DNA of 64,000 bases from NCBI GenBank assembly GCA_035762175.1, contig DASTPP010000329.1:1-64000 (forward strand). The letters run 5' to 3'. Position 1 is the first letter of the stretch. The number at the start of each line of letters is the position of its first letter. Shown here piece after piece: positions 16,478 through 25,262 of the stretch. The DNA comes from DASTPP01 sp035762175 (GTDB lineage: Bacteria; Myxococcota_A; Polyangia; Polyangiales; Polyangiaceae). The position numbers and the translations under genes are program-made. Under the pieces are notes generated by a model. It was not told where the DNA came from, made no database searches, and worked only from the letters and a program-made list of their open reading frames with translations.

Positions 16478-18568
16478 TCAGCCCGCCGCCCCGCCGGGGG
16501 GGCCCTCGCCGGGCACCTCGGCGAGCGCGGCGAGCCAGGGCTCGGGCCGGCCGTCGCTCGGCGCGCGCCAGTCGCCCCGGGGCGAGACCGAGCCGCCCGA
16601 GCCGACCTTCGGGCCGTTGGGCAGGCAGCTGCGCTTGAACTGGCTGTTGCCGAAGAAGCGGCCCAGGAACGACCCGAGCCAGCGCTTGATCTCGCCGACG
16701 TCGTACTGGCGCTGCCGCGCGGGCGGCACGTCGGGCCAGGCGCCCGCGCGCCGGTCGTGCCAGGCGCAGTACGCGAGGAAGGCAACCTTCGTCGGCTCGT
16801 AGCCGTAGCGCAGCGTGTAGTAGAGAAAGAAGTCGTTGAGCTCGTAGGGCCCGATGACCCGCTCGGTCTGCTGCGCCGGCTCGCCCCCCTCGTCCTCGCC
16901 CGGCACGAGCTCGGGGCTGATCTCGGTCGCGTCGATGCGCTCGAGCACCGCGCTCGCGGCCGGGCCGAGCTGGTTGGTCTGCGCCGCCCAGCGCAAAAGG
17001 TAACGGATCAACGTCTTCGGCACGCTCGCGTTGACGTTGTAGTGCGCCATGTGGTCGCCCACGCCGTAGGTGCACCAGCCGAGCGCGAGCTCGCTCAGAT
17101 CGCCCGTGCCGACGACGAGGGCGCGGCGGTGGTTGGCGAGGCGAAAGAGGTGGCTCGTGCGCTCGCCGGCCTGCACGTTCTCGAAGGTGACGTCGTAGGC
17201 GGGCTCGCCCGCGCCGGCCGGGTGCCCGATGTCGTGGAGCATCTGCCGCGAGCTCGGCCGGATGTCGATCTCGAGCGCCTGGCAGCCCACCGCGCGCATC
17301 AGGTCGAGCGCCTGCTCGCGCGTGCGCGACGAGGTCGCGAAGCCCGGCATCGTCACGCCGATGATGTTCTCGCGGGGCAGGCCGAGCAGGTCGATCGCGC
17401 GGGCGCAGACGACGAGCGCGTGGGTCGAGTCGAGCCCGCCCGAGACCCCCAGCACGACGCGCTCGAGCCCCGTCGAGCGCAGGCGCGTCGCGAGCCCCTG
17501 GACCTGGATGTTGTACGCCTCGGCGCAGCGCTCGTCGCGCGCCCCCGGGTCGGCCGGCACGTAGGGGAAGCGCTCGTAGCGCCGCTCGGGCAGGAGCACC
17601 GCCCGCGACGGCGCCTTCGCCCCCTGCGCCCGCACCCGCCGGAAGGCCGCCGCCCCCGCCCCGCCGAGCGCCCGGCGGGCGTCCGAGAAGCTCGTCTGCC
17701 GCATGCGCTCTTGCGCGATGCGCGCGAGGTCGAGGTCGGCGAGCGTGAGGCGCGGCCCGGGCCGAAAGCGCTCGCTCTCGGCGACGAGCGTGCCGTTCTC
17801 GCAGGCGAGCGCGTGCCCGTCCCAGGCGAGGTCGGTCGTCGACTCGCCCGGGCCGGCCGCCGTGTAGAGGTAGGCCGCGATGCAGCGCGCCGACTGGTTC
17901 GCCACCAGCTGCCGGCGGTAGCCCGCCTTGCCGATCGTGATGTTCGAGGCCGACAGGTTCAGGAGCACCGTCGCGCCCGCCAGCGCCGCCTCGCACGAGG
18001 GCGGGATGGGCACCCAGAGGTCTTCGCAGATCTCGACGTGGAACGTGAAGCCCGGCAGCCCCTCGACCTCGAAGAGCGTGCGCGAGCCGAAGGGCACCGG
18101 CGCGTGGCCCGGCAGCGCGACCTCGGTCGTGACCGCCGCCGAGCCCGGGGCGAAGTAGCGCGCCTCGTAGAACTCGCGATAGTTCGGCAAGAACGTCTTC
18201 GGCACCACCCCGTAGATGCGCCCCGCGCCGAAGACGACCGCGCAGTTGAAGAGCGACTGCTCGACCCGCAGGGGCAGGCCGACCACGCCGAGCGTGGGCA
18301 GGCCGCGCGAGCCCTCGACCACCTCGTCGAGCGCGCCGAGGCACGCGTCGAGCAGCGCGCCCTGGTGAAAGAGGTCGTCGCAGGTGTACGCCGAGAGGTT
18401 CAGCTCGGGGAAGAGCGTCAGCGCCGCGCCCTTCGACGCCGCCTCTTCGAGCAGCCCGAGCGCCTGGCGGGCGTGGAAGGCGGGGTCGGCGACGCGCACC
18501 TCGGGCACCGCGAGCGCGACGCGGACGAAGTCGTGCGAGTAGAGGTTGAAGAAGGGCCTCTTTTTCAT
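16478..18568 (-). CDS. nadE: Glutamine-dependent NAD(+) synthase
   Basis: This 696-residue enzyme makes NAD from nicotinic acid adenine dinucleotide, ATP and glutamine. Residues 1-330 are the nitrilase-type glutaminase domain with the Glu-Lys-Cys triad: Glu in LFPELNLSAYTCDDLF, Lys in VPKTFLPNYREFYEARYF, and Cys in VEICEDLWVP. Residues 350-650 are the synthetase domain with the PP-loop LGVSGGLDSTHALVV and later GTGDLSELALGWCTYGVGDHMAHYNVN. The length fits the long Mycobacterium/Streptomyces-type enzymes. The ammonia is channelled between the two domains in known structures. The next gene, a phosphatase-superfamily protein, follows after 39 bases. Confidence 0.95.
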   Translation of the reverse strand: MKKRPFFNLYSHDFVRVALAVPEVRVADPAFHARQALGLLEEAASKGAALTLFPELNLSAYTCDDLFHQGALLDACLGALDEVVEGSRGLPTLGVVGLPLRVEQSLFNCAVVFGAGRIYGVVPKTFLPNYREFYEARYFAPGSAAVTTEVALPGHAPVPFGSRTLFEVEGLPGFTFHVEICEDLWVPIPPSCEAALAGATVLLNLSASNITIGKAGYRRQLVANQSARCIAAYLYTAAGPGESTTDLAWDGHALACENGTLVAESERFRPGPRLTLADLDLARIAQERMRQTSFSDARRALGGAGAAAFRRVRAQGAKAPSRAVLLPERRYERFPYVPADPGARDERCAEAYNIQVQGLATRLRSTGLERVVLGVSGGLDSTHALVVCARAIDLLGLPRENIIGVTMPGFATSSRTREQALDLMRAVGCQALEIDIRPSSRQMLHDIGHPAGAGEPAYDVTFENVQAGERTSHLFRLANHRRALVVGTGDLSELALGWCTYGVGDHMAHYNVNASVPKTLIRYLLRWAAQTNQLGPAASAVLERIDATEISPELVPGEDEGGEPAQQTERVIGPYELNDFFLYYTLRYGYEPTKVAFLAYCAWHDRRAGAWPDVPPARQRQYDVGEIKRWLGSFLGRFFGNSQFKRSCLPNGPKVGSGGSVSPRGDWRAPSDGRPEPWLAALAEVPGEGPPGGAAG

Positions 18569-18648
18569 GGGCGATCGCCCGGCCGAGGCCGGCGCCCGCC
18601 ACTATACACGACCGGCGCCCCGCGCGCCGCCGGCGCCCCCGCGGGGCC

Positions 18649-19314
18649 TCAGGCCGGCCCGCGGCGCACGCCGACGAGCAGGCCGTCGGGCGTCGGCACG
18701 CACACGGTGTCGAAGGCCGCGCGGGCCTCTTCGTGAAAGCGGCGCATCGCCGCCGCCTCGGGGTCGCCCGGCTCGAGCAGGCGGCCGAAGAGCACGGCGT
18801 TGTCGCCGAGCAAGAGCCCGCCCGGCCGCACCCACGCGGCCGCCCAGCGCCCGTAGGCGTCGTAGTTGCCCTTGTCGGCGTCGAGGAAGACGGCGTCGAA
18901 GGGGCCGTGCCGCTCGAGCGAGGGCAGCACCTCGAGCGCCGCCCCCTCGACCACCGTCACGCGCGACGCCAGGCCCGCCGCCGCGAGGTTCTCGCGCGCG
19001 ACGCGGGCCGTGCGCGCGTCGCGCTCGACCGTCCACAAGTGCCCGTCGTCGGGCAGGGCGCGGGCCATCACCAGGGCCGAGTAGCCCGCCAGCGTGCCGA
19101 GCTCGACCACCTTGCGCGCCCCCGCGAGCCGCAAGAGCAGCGCGACGAGCTTCGCCTCGCTGGGCCCGAGCTGGATGGGCGGGAGCCCCGCGCGCTCGGG
19201 CGCCTCGAACGCGCGGCGCAGCGCCCCGTCGTGCGGCGCGTGCGTCGCGTCCGCGTAGGCCAGGATGGCCGAGCTCAGGTACGAGACGCCGGCGCGCGAG
19301 TCGTTGTCCGCCAT
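18649..19314 (-). CDS. SAM-dependent O-methyltransferase (COMT-like, class I)
   Basis: This 221-residue protein belongs to the caffeoyl-CoA/catechol O-methyltransferase family (Methyltransf_3). The SAM motif VVELGTLAGYSALVMA is near residue 70. The metal-binding region DAVFLDADKGNYDAY and the GGLLLGDN strand follow at the expected spacing. Family members methylate catechol hydroxyls on phenolic compounds in a metal-dependent way; the substrate here is not known. The ATG at 19314 is the first sensible start, and the Shine-Dalgarno is weak. The gene is divergent from the lipoprotein gene at 19674. Confidence 0.88.
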   Translation of the reverse strand: MADNDSRAGVSYLSSAILAYADATHAPHDGALRRAFEAPERAGLPPIQLGPSEAKLVALLLRLAGARKVVELGTLAGYSALVMARALPDDGHLWTVERDARTARVARENLAAAGLASRVTVVEGAALEVLPSLERHGPFDAVFLDADKGNYDAYGRWAAAWVRPGGLLLGDNAVLFGRLLEPGDPEAAAMRRFHEEARAAFDTVCVPTPDGLLVGVRRGPA

Positions 19315-19412
19315 GGAGCCGCCGAGCCTAGCGCGCTTTGCCGCGCGGCGCCGCCGGGCGCCCGAGGCGCGGGGCCCGCCGCCCGCGCCCAAGGCCGGGC
19401 TCGCCCTCGCGC

Positions 19413-19552
19413 CGTCGGGCGGGGCCGGCGTCGGGGGTTTTCTCGGCATGCTCGCCGCCGTCAGGTGGGCCCGGCGTCGGGGGTTTTCTCGGCATGCTCG
19501 CCGCCGTCAGGCGGGCCCGGCGTCGGGGGTTTTCTCGGCACGCTCGCCACGC
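19413..19552. repeat. 46-bp tandem repeat, about three copies
   Basis: The unit GGCGTCGGGGGTTTTCTCGG followed by catgctcgccgccgtcaggygggccc starts at 19427, 19473 and 19519, an exact 46-base period, with a partial copy before 19427. Copies 1 and 2 are almost identical and copy 3 diverges at its end. It occupies the divergent region between the O-methyltransferase and the WHy-type lipoprotein. No gene is seen in 19315-19673. Confidence 0.8.
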
Positions 19553-19635
19553 CCGCCCGGGCCCAAGCGCCTCGGCGCGCGCGTGGGTCGTCCGGCGGCG
19601 CCCCGCGCACCCCGCCCTCCCTCGCCCTCCCTCGC

Positions 19636-19667
19636 TTTTGGCGCGGCCGTCGCCCGGGCGTTAGGAT
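19636..19667 (+). promoter_or_regulatory. Candidate promoter giving a near-leaderless mRNA
   Basis: TTGGCG at about 19638 and TAGGAT at 19662-19667 are separated by 18 bases. The hexamer TAGGAT ends only 6 bases before the ATG at 19674, so transcription would start at or next to the start codon. There is no Shine-Dalgarno, which fits a leaderless transcript. The same TTAGGATG string recurs upstream of the kinases at 39.2 and 61.6 kb. Confidence 0.35.
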
Positions 19668-19673
19668 GGTCGG

Positions 19674-20201
19674 ATGAACCGCGCGAAACGCTCTCCCGGC
19701 TCGCGCCGGGCGCCGCGCCCTTGGGTCATCTTCGCCCTCGCTTCCCTCGCGTCGACCGCCCTGCAGGCTTGCGTACGCAAGCCCGAAGTCAAGCTGCACC
19801 ACGCCGCGGTCCGAGGGGCCACGATGTACGGGCTCGGCATGGATGTCTTTCTGATCATCAACAACACGAACAGCTACGACGTGCAGGTTCGAAACGTCCG
19901 CGCGACGGTGACGCTCGCGCGCCAGTACGCGGTGCCCCTGCAGTTCAGCCCGAACACCGTGCTGCCCTCGGGCCGCTCGGTCGTGCTGGCCGTGCCCATG
20001 ATGGTGCCCTGGGCCGTGGTGCCCGGCCTCGTCGCCGCCTCGGCCGGCAGCCCCACGGTGCCCTACACGGTTCGCGGCAACGCCGACGTGACCGCCCTGG
20101 GCTTCGTCGATCGAGACGAGTATCCGGTCGACGAAGCGGGTACAATACCCCGGCAGGCCTTCGTCGACGCGGCGCGCAGCGTTATGCCGCTTCGCTTCTA
20201 A
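19674..20201 (+). CDS. Lipoprotein with LEA-2/WHy-like domain
   Basis: This 175-residue protein starts with a twin-Arg-containing leader and a hydrophobic stretch that ends in LQAC, a likely lipobox near residue 33. The remainder resembles the LEA14/WHy (water stress and hypersensitive response) immunoglobulin-like fold: a short strand, then VFLIINNTNSYDVQVRNVRATVTLA, where the N-x-N-x-YDV-V pattern is typical, followed by PLQFSPNTVLPSGRSVVLAVP and YTVRGNADV. WHy proteins are envelope or stress-protection proteins of unclear mechanism. A hypothetical gene follows 40 bases downstream. Confidence 0.7.
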   Translation: MNRAKRSPGSRRAPRPWVIFALASLASTALQACVRKPEVKLHHAAVRGATMYGLGMDVFLIINNTNSYDVQVRNVRATVTLARQYAVPLQFSPNTVLPSGRSVVLAVPMMVPWAVVPGLVAASAGSPTVPYTVRGNADVTALGFVDRDEYPVDEAGTIPRQAFVDAARSVMPLRF

Positions 20202-20241
20202 GCCCCCCCTCCCCCTTCGCCCCGCGAGAACGTTCGGCCCC

Positions 20242-21069
20242 GTGCGCCACGACCTTCGAACGACGCCCGGCTCCCCGGGGCCCCTCTTGCGCCTCGCGCT
20301 CTACGGCGGCGGCTTCGTGCTGGGCTCGCTCACCGCCTGGGCCACCACCGTCGCGCTCGAGGGCATCGGCGTCCTCGGGCGCACGCGCGCCGCGCCCGCC
20401 GAGGCGTCGAGCGCCGAAGCCCCCCCCTCCGACGCCGCCCCCTCGGCGAGCGAGGCGCCGCGCGAGCCCGAGGCCGAGGCCTCGGCCGGCCCCGCCCACC
20501 GCGACGAGGCCCCGCCCACCGAGGCCGGCCGCGCCATCGGCGTCTGCGTCGAGCGCGCCTTCGCCCCGGGCAGCTTCCCCGAGGGCTGGGCGGGCAGCTT
20601 TCAGTTCCTCTGCGAAGAGAGCGACCCGCGGCGCGCGACGCACCTCTTGCGCAGCGAGCTCATTCGCGCCGGCGGCAAGCGCCGCGTCACGCCCGGCATG
20701 CGCGAGTGGTCGATGCTCGGGTGGTACAACATGGCCTCGTTCGCGGCCATCCGCGGCTTCTGCTGCCCGCAGCCCGTCGCGCCCCTGCGCGTGCCCACCG
20801 TCGGCTCTTGCCCCGACCTCGCCAAGCCCCTCAACGAGCTCATCGAGGTCGTCGCCGGGCAAACGCCCCGCGACCCGCCCCGCCTTTGGACGATTCGCGA
20901 GTCGTACCGCACGGCCGTGCATTGCCTCGATCGCGCCGGCTTCCAGGGCTATTACGACCAGTGGGGCGTGCTGCGCGGCGGCGAAGACGCGACCTACGAC
21001 ACGATGCTCGGGCGCATCCTCGAAGGCGCCCCCTCGCCCGCCGCCCCTTCGGCCTCCGCGCCCGAGTGA
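20242..21069 (+). CDS. Hypothetical membrane-anchored protein
   Basis: This 275-residue protein is not recognised. It has one N-terminal membrane segment (LLRLALYGGGFVLGSLTAWATTVAL), then a Pro/Ala/Glu-rich linker to about residue 90, then a compact domain with five or more cysteines: GVCVERAF, FLCEESDP, GFCCPQP, GSCPDLA and VHCLDRAGFQGYY. The Cys content and topology suggest a disulfide-bonded periplasmic domain. The start is GTG 20242. The gene lies 40 bases after the WHy-type lipoprotein and could share its transcript. A perfect 12-bp inverted repeat follows the stop. Confidence 0.65.
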   Translation: MRHDLRTTPGSPGPLLRLALYGGGFVLGSLTAWATTVALEGIGVLGRTRAAPAEASSAEAPPSDAAPSASEAPREPEAEASAGPAHRDEAPPTEAGRAIGVCVERAFAPGSFPEGWAGSFQFLCEESDPRRATHLLRSELIRAGGKRRVTPGMREWSMLGWYNMASFAAIRGFCCPQPVAPLRVPTVGSCPDLAKPLNELIEVVAGQTPRDPPRLWTIRESYRTAVHCLDRAGFQGYYDQWGVLRGGEDATYDTMLGRILEGAPSPAAPSASAPE

Positions 21070-21105
21070 GCCCGCGGGCCGGGCCCGCGCCCCGCGAAAG
21101 ATCGG

Positions 21106-21189
21106 GCGAAGGGCCGGGCGGGCGCGAGGCGCTCGGCGGCAAGAAGCCCCGCCCCCCCGCGCCGCCCCACGGCACGACCGGCCCTTCGC
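21106..21189. terminator. Bidirectional terminator candidate between convergent genes
   Basis: GCGAAGGGCCGG at 21106-21117 is perfectly complementary to 21178-21189, with a 60-base spacer. It fills the gap between the convergent genes at 20242 and 21201. Confidence 0.5.
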
Positions 21190-21200
21190 GACCGGCCCTC

Positions 21201-24200
21201 TCAGCGCTCGCCCGAGCCCGCCCTCCGACGGCGGCGAACGCCGGCGGCGACCAAGAACCAGGGCACCAAGGCCGCCGCCAGGCGCCCGCGCGCCCCTGAC
21301 GACTCGTTGCCGACCGTGCAGCCCGAGCAGCCGCCCTCGAACTCGAAGTCGTCGGGCGATGCGCCCGTCGACCCCGCGGCCGGCGCTCCCGTCGAGCCGG
21401 ACGTGCCCGGCCCCGTGCCGCCCGTGCCCGGCCCCATGCCGCCCGTGCCGCCCGTGCCGCCCGTCGAGCCGCCGTCACCCGCGGTGCCCATGCCCCCGCT
21501 GCCCCCTTGCCCGCTGCCCGCCTCCCCGGACGCGCCGCCCGCACTGCCGGCGCTCCCGCCACTGCCCGCCTGACCGCTCGCGCCGGCCTCGCCGCCGCTG
21601 CCGCCGGTGCCGTTGCCCGCGCTGCCGCCGCCGCTGCCACCGATTCCGCCGGTGCCACCGGTGCCGTCACCACCCGTGCCGCCACCGCCACCGTCGCCCC
21701 CGGTGCCGCCCGAGCCGCCCGTCCCACCGGTGCCCCCCGAACCGCCGGTGCCGCCCGAGCCGCCGGTCCCACCGGTGCCGCCCGAGCCGCCCGTCCCACC
21801 AGTGCCGCCCGTGCCTCCGGTACCACCCGTGCCGCCCGTGCCGCCACTGCCACTGTCGCCCCCGGTGCCGCCGGAGCCGCCGTCACCGCCCGAGCCACCC
21901 GAGCCCCCGGTACCGCCTGAACCGCCGGTCCCGCCGGTGCCGCCCGTGCCGCCGGTGCCCCCCGTGCCCCCGGTGCCGCCCGAACCGCCGGTGCCCCCGG
22001 TGCCGCCTGAGCCGCCCGTCCCACCGGTGCCGCCCGTACCGCCCGTACCGCCGGTCCCGCCCGTACCCCCGCTGCCGCCCGAACCGCCCGAGCCGCCGCT
22101 GCCGCCCGAGCCGCCCGTCCCACCGGTGCCCCCCGAACCGCCGGTGCCGCCCGTGCCCCCGGTGCCGCCTGAGCCGCCCGTGCCGCCTGTACCGCCGCTG
22201 CCGCCCGAGCCGCCGGTGCCGCCGGTACCACCGGTGCCGCCCGAGCCAGCGGAACCGCCGCCACCGCCCGAGCCGCCGGTGCCGCAGACCTGGTTGTAAT
22301 CGGGGCAGCAGTCGCCGAACTGTTCGCATAGATCGTCGCAGAAGCAGCCGTCGTCCGACTGCCCGCCGCAGAAGAGCGTACCGTCGTCGTCCACGCAGCT
22401 GCCCGGGCCGCCGCCCGTGCCGCCCGAGCCGCCCGTGCCGCCGCAGACCCGGTTGTAATCGGGGCAGCAGTCGCCAAACACCGGGCAAAGATCATCGCAA
22501 AAACACCCGTCGTCGGACTGGCCGCCGCAGAAGAGCGTGCCGTCGTCCGCCACGCAGCTGGCCGGGCCGCCGCCGCCCGAACCGCCGGTGCCACCGCCCC
22601 CCGCGCCGGCCGAGCCGCCGGTGCCGCCGCAGGCCTCGAACTTGTCGGGACAACAATCGCCGAACTGCACGCACAGGTCGTCGCACCAGCACCCGTCGTC
22701 GGACGGGCCGCCGCAGAAGAGCGTGCCGTCGTCCGCCACGCAGCTCGGCGGGCCTCCACCGCCCGCGCCGCCGGTGCCGCCGCTGCCGCCCACGCCGCCG
22801 CCGGCGCCGGCCGCACCACCGGCGCCGGCCGCACCGCCGGCGCCGCCCGAGCCGCCTGCACCGCCCGTGCCGGCTCCGCCGCCCGAGCCGCCTGCACCGC
22901 CCGAGCCGCCTGCACCGCCCGAACCGCCCGCGCCGCCCGTCGAGACGAACGCGTAGCTGTCGAGCGTCAGGCACTCGCCGCCCGGGACGGGCGTCGAGGT
23001 GAAGTCGGGCCCGATCGTGACCTCGACGAGCTTCAGGTTCGTCACCGCCCCCGCCGCGTTTTCGGTCAGCGGATCGCTCACCTCGGTCAAGTTGAGGGTG
23101 CCGCTCTCCTGGTAGAACTGCTTGACCAGGTTGCCCGACGCGTCGAGCGCGAAGAGCCGGAAGCAGTGCACGCAGGTGGCGTAATTGTCGTTCGGCGGGC
23201 TGCCGAGGTCGAAGACGCCGGGCTCGAGCGGGGGCAGGCCGAGGTTGGTGCCATAGAGCTCGAGCCGGAAGGCGTCGTCGCCGCCGACCGTCACGAGGTC
23301 GGGCGAGACGTCCGTGGTGTCGTAGCCGAACACCTCACCGAACACGTCGGTCAGGGGCTCGAGATCGCTGCCGATGGCGATGGGCGTACAGGCCTGGCCG
23401 CCGCCCGCGCCCGCCGCGCCCCCGGCGCCGCCCGCGCCCCCGCCGCCCTCGCCCCCGCCGCCCTCGCCCCCCGCGCCGCCGGCGCCCGCGCCGCCGCCGG
23501 CCCCTTGCGCGAAGGCGACGAAGACGCCCGAGCCCCACTCGATCTGGTTGTTGTCGGGGGGCGTGAGGCCGGCGTTGAAGGCGACGTCGCCGTGCTGGTT
23601 GATGGTCGGCGCGCCGCCGAAGGCGGGGCTCGTGTCGTGCTGGCCGATGCGCCCGGGGCCAAGGTCGGTCGGCACGACGTCGTCCTGGCGCGCGACGACC
23701 GCGAGCGAGGTGCCGTCGCCGACCCACACCGCGCGCCGGTTGTCGACGTCGATGGCGCGGAAGGCGACGAGGCCCGCGTTGTTCAGGCTCGTCGGGAAGG
23801 ACTCGATGGTCTTGACGCCGTTCTGGCCCTCGCGGGCGATGGTGAGGGTCGTCACCCCGTCCGTGAGGAAGACGCCGCGGCCGCCGCCGACCAGCGTCGC
23901 GCAGAACGAGACGCGCCCCGCGTCGTCGATCGAGGGCGCGCTCGAGTCGAAGCGGTCGTAGGGCGAGCCGGGCTGCACGATCTCGTCGGCGGCCAGCACG
24001 ACCGAGCTGCCGTCGGCCTGGAAGCGCCGCACCTCGAAGGTCAGCGGCGAGAGCGTGGGCGACGTGACGCCCGCGATCTGGCCGGCCTCGTTCATCGAGG
24101 GCGAATAGAGGAACTCGGCGGGGCTCTGCGGGTCGCCATCTTTCTCGCGCACGTAGACGGCGGCCGTCGCGCCGCTCGGGTCGACGACGGCGAAGGCCTG

Positions 24201-24740
24201 GTACGACGAGAACGACGCCCGCACCCCGACGCGGCCCGCGTCGTCGAGCGAGAGCGAGCCCCACGACGAGGCGCCCTCGGGCTTGTTCGAAAAGAAGGCC
24301 GCGGGCCCGCCGGTCGCGGCGCGGTAGCGGTAGAGGCCCGGGGGCTGGCCGGCGGGCAGGTCGGAGAGCGAAAAGACGATGTCGCCCTGCGCGTTCGGCG
24401 CGAAGTCGAAGAGGAAGGCGTCGGGCGGGCTCTCGTAGACGACCCCGCCGGCGCGGACGTCGCCGAACCAGATCGCCTTGGTGAGGTTGGTCGTCGCGGG
24501 GATGCGCAGCGCGAGCTGGCGGGCGTCGGTCACCTTGGGCGTCTCGCTCGAGATGCTCCACCCGAGCGGGATGCGGTAGCTGCCGACGGGGTTGCCCGGC
24601 GCGTTGGCGCGGGCGAGCAGCCCGAGGGCGTAGGTCGGCAGCTCGGCGCGCGCGTCGCGGGCGAGGCCGAGCGCGGCGAGCGAGAGGGCGAGGCCGGCGA
24701 GGGCGGCCCGGCCGGGGGCGGCGGGGAGGGGCGGCGTCAT
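21201..24740 (-). CDS. Large Gly-rich secreted protein with three somatomedin-B-like modules and C-terminal sorting signal
   Basis: This 1179-residue protein has a signal peptide (LAGLALSLAALGLARDARA). Residues 30-430 are a beta-rich domain with repeated AQGDIVFSLSD / DDAGRVSFCA / INQHGDVAFNAG units, as in cell-surface proteins of unknown ligand. A Gly/Ala linker, a second beta domain and another Gly linker follow. Near 666, 727 and 780 are three modules with the pattern C-DDGTLFCGG-SDDGC-CDDLC--FGDCCPD--C, the eight-Cys layout of somatomedin B. About 320 residues of GGTGGSGG repeats come next. The tail CSGC, a hydrophobic stretch (AAALVPWFLVAAGV) and RRRRR fits a MYXO-CTERM-like sorting signal. 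It is probably cell-surface exposed. Confidence 0.85.
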   Translation of the reverse strand: MTPPLPAAPGRAALAGLALSLAALGLARDARAELPTYALGLLARANAPGNPVGSYRIPLGWSISSETPKVTDARQLALRIPATTNLTKAIWFGDVRAGGVVYESPPDAFLFDFAPNAQGDIVFSLSDLPAGQPPGLYRYRAATGGPAAFFSNKPEGASSWGSLSLDDAGRVGVRASFSSYQAFAVVDPSGATAAVYVREKDGDPQSPAEFLYSPSMNEAGQIAGVTSPTLSPLTFEVRRFQADGSSVVLAADEIVQPGSPYDRFDSSAPSIDDAGRVSFCATLVGGGRGVFLTDGVTTLTIAREGQNGVKTIESFPTSLNNAGLVAFRAIDVDNRRAVWVGDGTSLAVVARQDDVVPTDLGPGRIGQHDTSPAFGGAPTINQHGDVAFNAGLTPPDNNQIEWGSGVFVAFAQGAGGGAGAGGAGGEGGGGEGGGGAGGAGGAAGAGGGQACTPIAIGSDLEPLTDVFGEVFGYDTTDVSPDLVTVGGDDAFRLELYGTNLGLPPLEPGVFDLGSPPNDNYATCVHCFRLFALDASGNLVKQFYQESGTLNLTEVSDPLTENAAGAVTNLKLVEVTIGPDFTSTPVPGGECLTLDSYAFVSTGGAGGSGGAGGSGGAGGSGGGAGTGGAGGSGGAGGAAGAGGAAGAGGGVGGSGGTGGAGGGGPPSCVADDGTLFCGGPSDDGCWCDDLCVQFGDCCPDKFEACGGTGGSAGAGGGGTGGSGGGGPASCVADDGTLFCGGQSDDGCFCDDLCPVFGDCCPDYNRVCGGTGGSGGTGGGPGSCVDDDGTLFCGGQSDDGCFCDDLCEQFGDCCPDYNQVCGTGGSGGGGGSAGSGGTGGTGGTGGSGGSGGTGGTGGSGGTGGTGGTGGSGGTGGTGGSGGSGGSGGSGGSGGTGGTGGTGGTGGTGGTGGSGGTGGTGGSGGTGGTGGTGGTGGTGGTGGSGGTGGSGGSGGDGGSGGTGGDSGSGGTGGTGGTGGTGGTGGTGGSGGTGGTGGSGGTGGSGGTGGTGGSGGTGGDGGGGGTGGDGTGGTGGIGGSGGGSAGNGTGGSGGEAGASGQAGSGGSAGSAGGASGEAGSGQGGSGGMGTAGDGGSTGGTGGTGGMGPGTGGTGPGTSGSTGAPAAGSTGASPDDFEFEGGCSGCTVGNESSGARGRLAAALVPWFLVAAGVRRRRRAGSGER
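21560..22275 (-). repeat. GGTGGSGG-coding low-complexity array
   Basis: About 700 bases inside the large Gly-rich gene consist almost only of nine-base and eighteen-base variants coding Gly-Gly-Thr and Gly-Gly-Ser. The synonymous positions vary (cca/ccg/ccc on the plus strand), so the protein pattern is kept while the DNA drifts. It is an expandable tract. Confidence 0.8.
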
Positions 24741-25262
24741 GGAGCAAGACTACAGTCGCGGCGCCCCCCGCCCGTCAACCCGCGCGGGGCCCCCTTTTTC
24801 GAAACGGTGGAAACTCCCCCTCGCGCGTAGACGCGGGGGCCCGCCCGGCCGTACTCGTCGGTGTGAAGTCGCCCTCGGCCCTGCCCGGCCGCCCCCCCCT
24901 GCCCTCGCCGGCCTTTACGTTGCGCCCCGCGGCACGGGCGGCAGGCGCCGCCCGCGGCCCCGAGGGCTCGGGCCCGGCGCTGACGGCGCCCCCGCACCTC
25001 GGCCCCGCGCTACCCCTGCGGTCGCCGCACCTCGGCCCCGCGCTACCCCTGCGCCCGTCGCACCTCGGCCCCGCGCTGACCCTGCGGCCACCGCGCGCCG
25101 GCTCGGCCCTGACCCTGCAGCCGCCCGAGGCCGGCGGCCCCCCCTTACCCAGCGCCACCCGACCCCGCCGCGGCGCGTGCTCCTGATCGGGGGCGACGCG
25201 GCCCCCGACGACGGCCCGGGCGGCTTACCCGTCGCCCGCACCCCGGGGGCCGCGCCCGCCGT
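24741..25262. repeat. Gene-free region with 33-bp tandem repeat (three copies)
   Basis: No supported gene lies in these 522 bases. A 33-base unit beginning GCACCTCGGCCCCGCGCTAC starts at 24994, 25027 and 25060, with degenerate continuations on both sides. Because 33 is a multiple of 3, several frames stay open across it, but none has a start or codon usage that supports a gene. Confidence 0.65.

Noticed and set aside
19265..23002. Very long plus-strand frame (about 1245 codons)
   Set aside because: It is antisense to the O-methyltransferase and the Gly-rich protein and runs out of frame through the genes at 19674 and 20242. It has no domain and an extreme Arg/Pro/Cys composition.
24775..25186. 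Open frames across the 33-bp repeats
   Set aside because: The period is a multiple of 3, so several frames stay open on both strands. None has a start site or non-repetitive domain.
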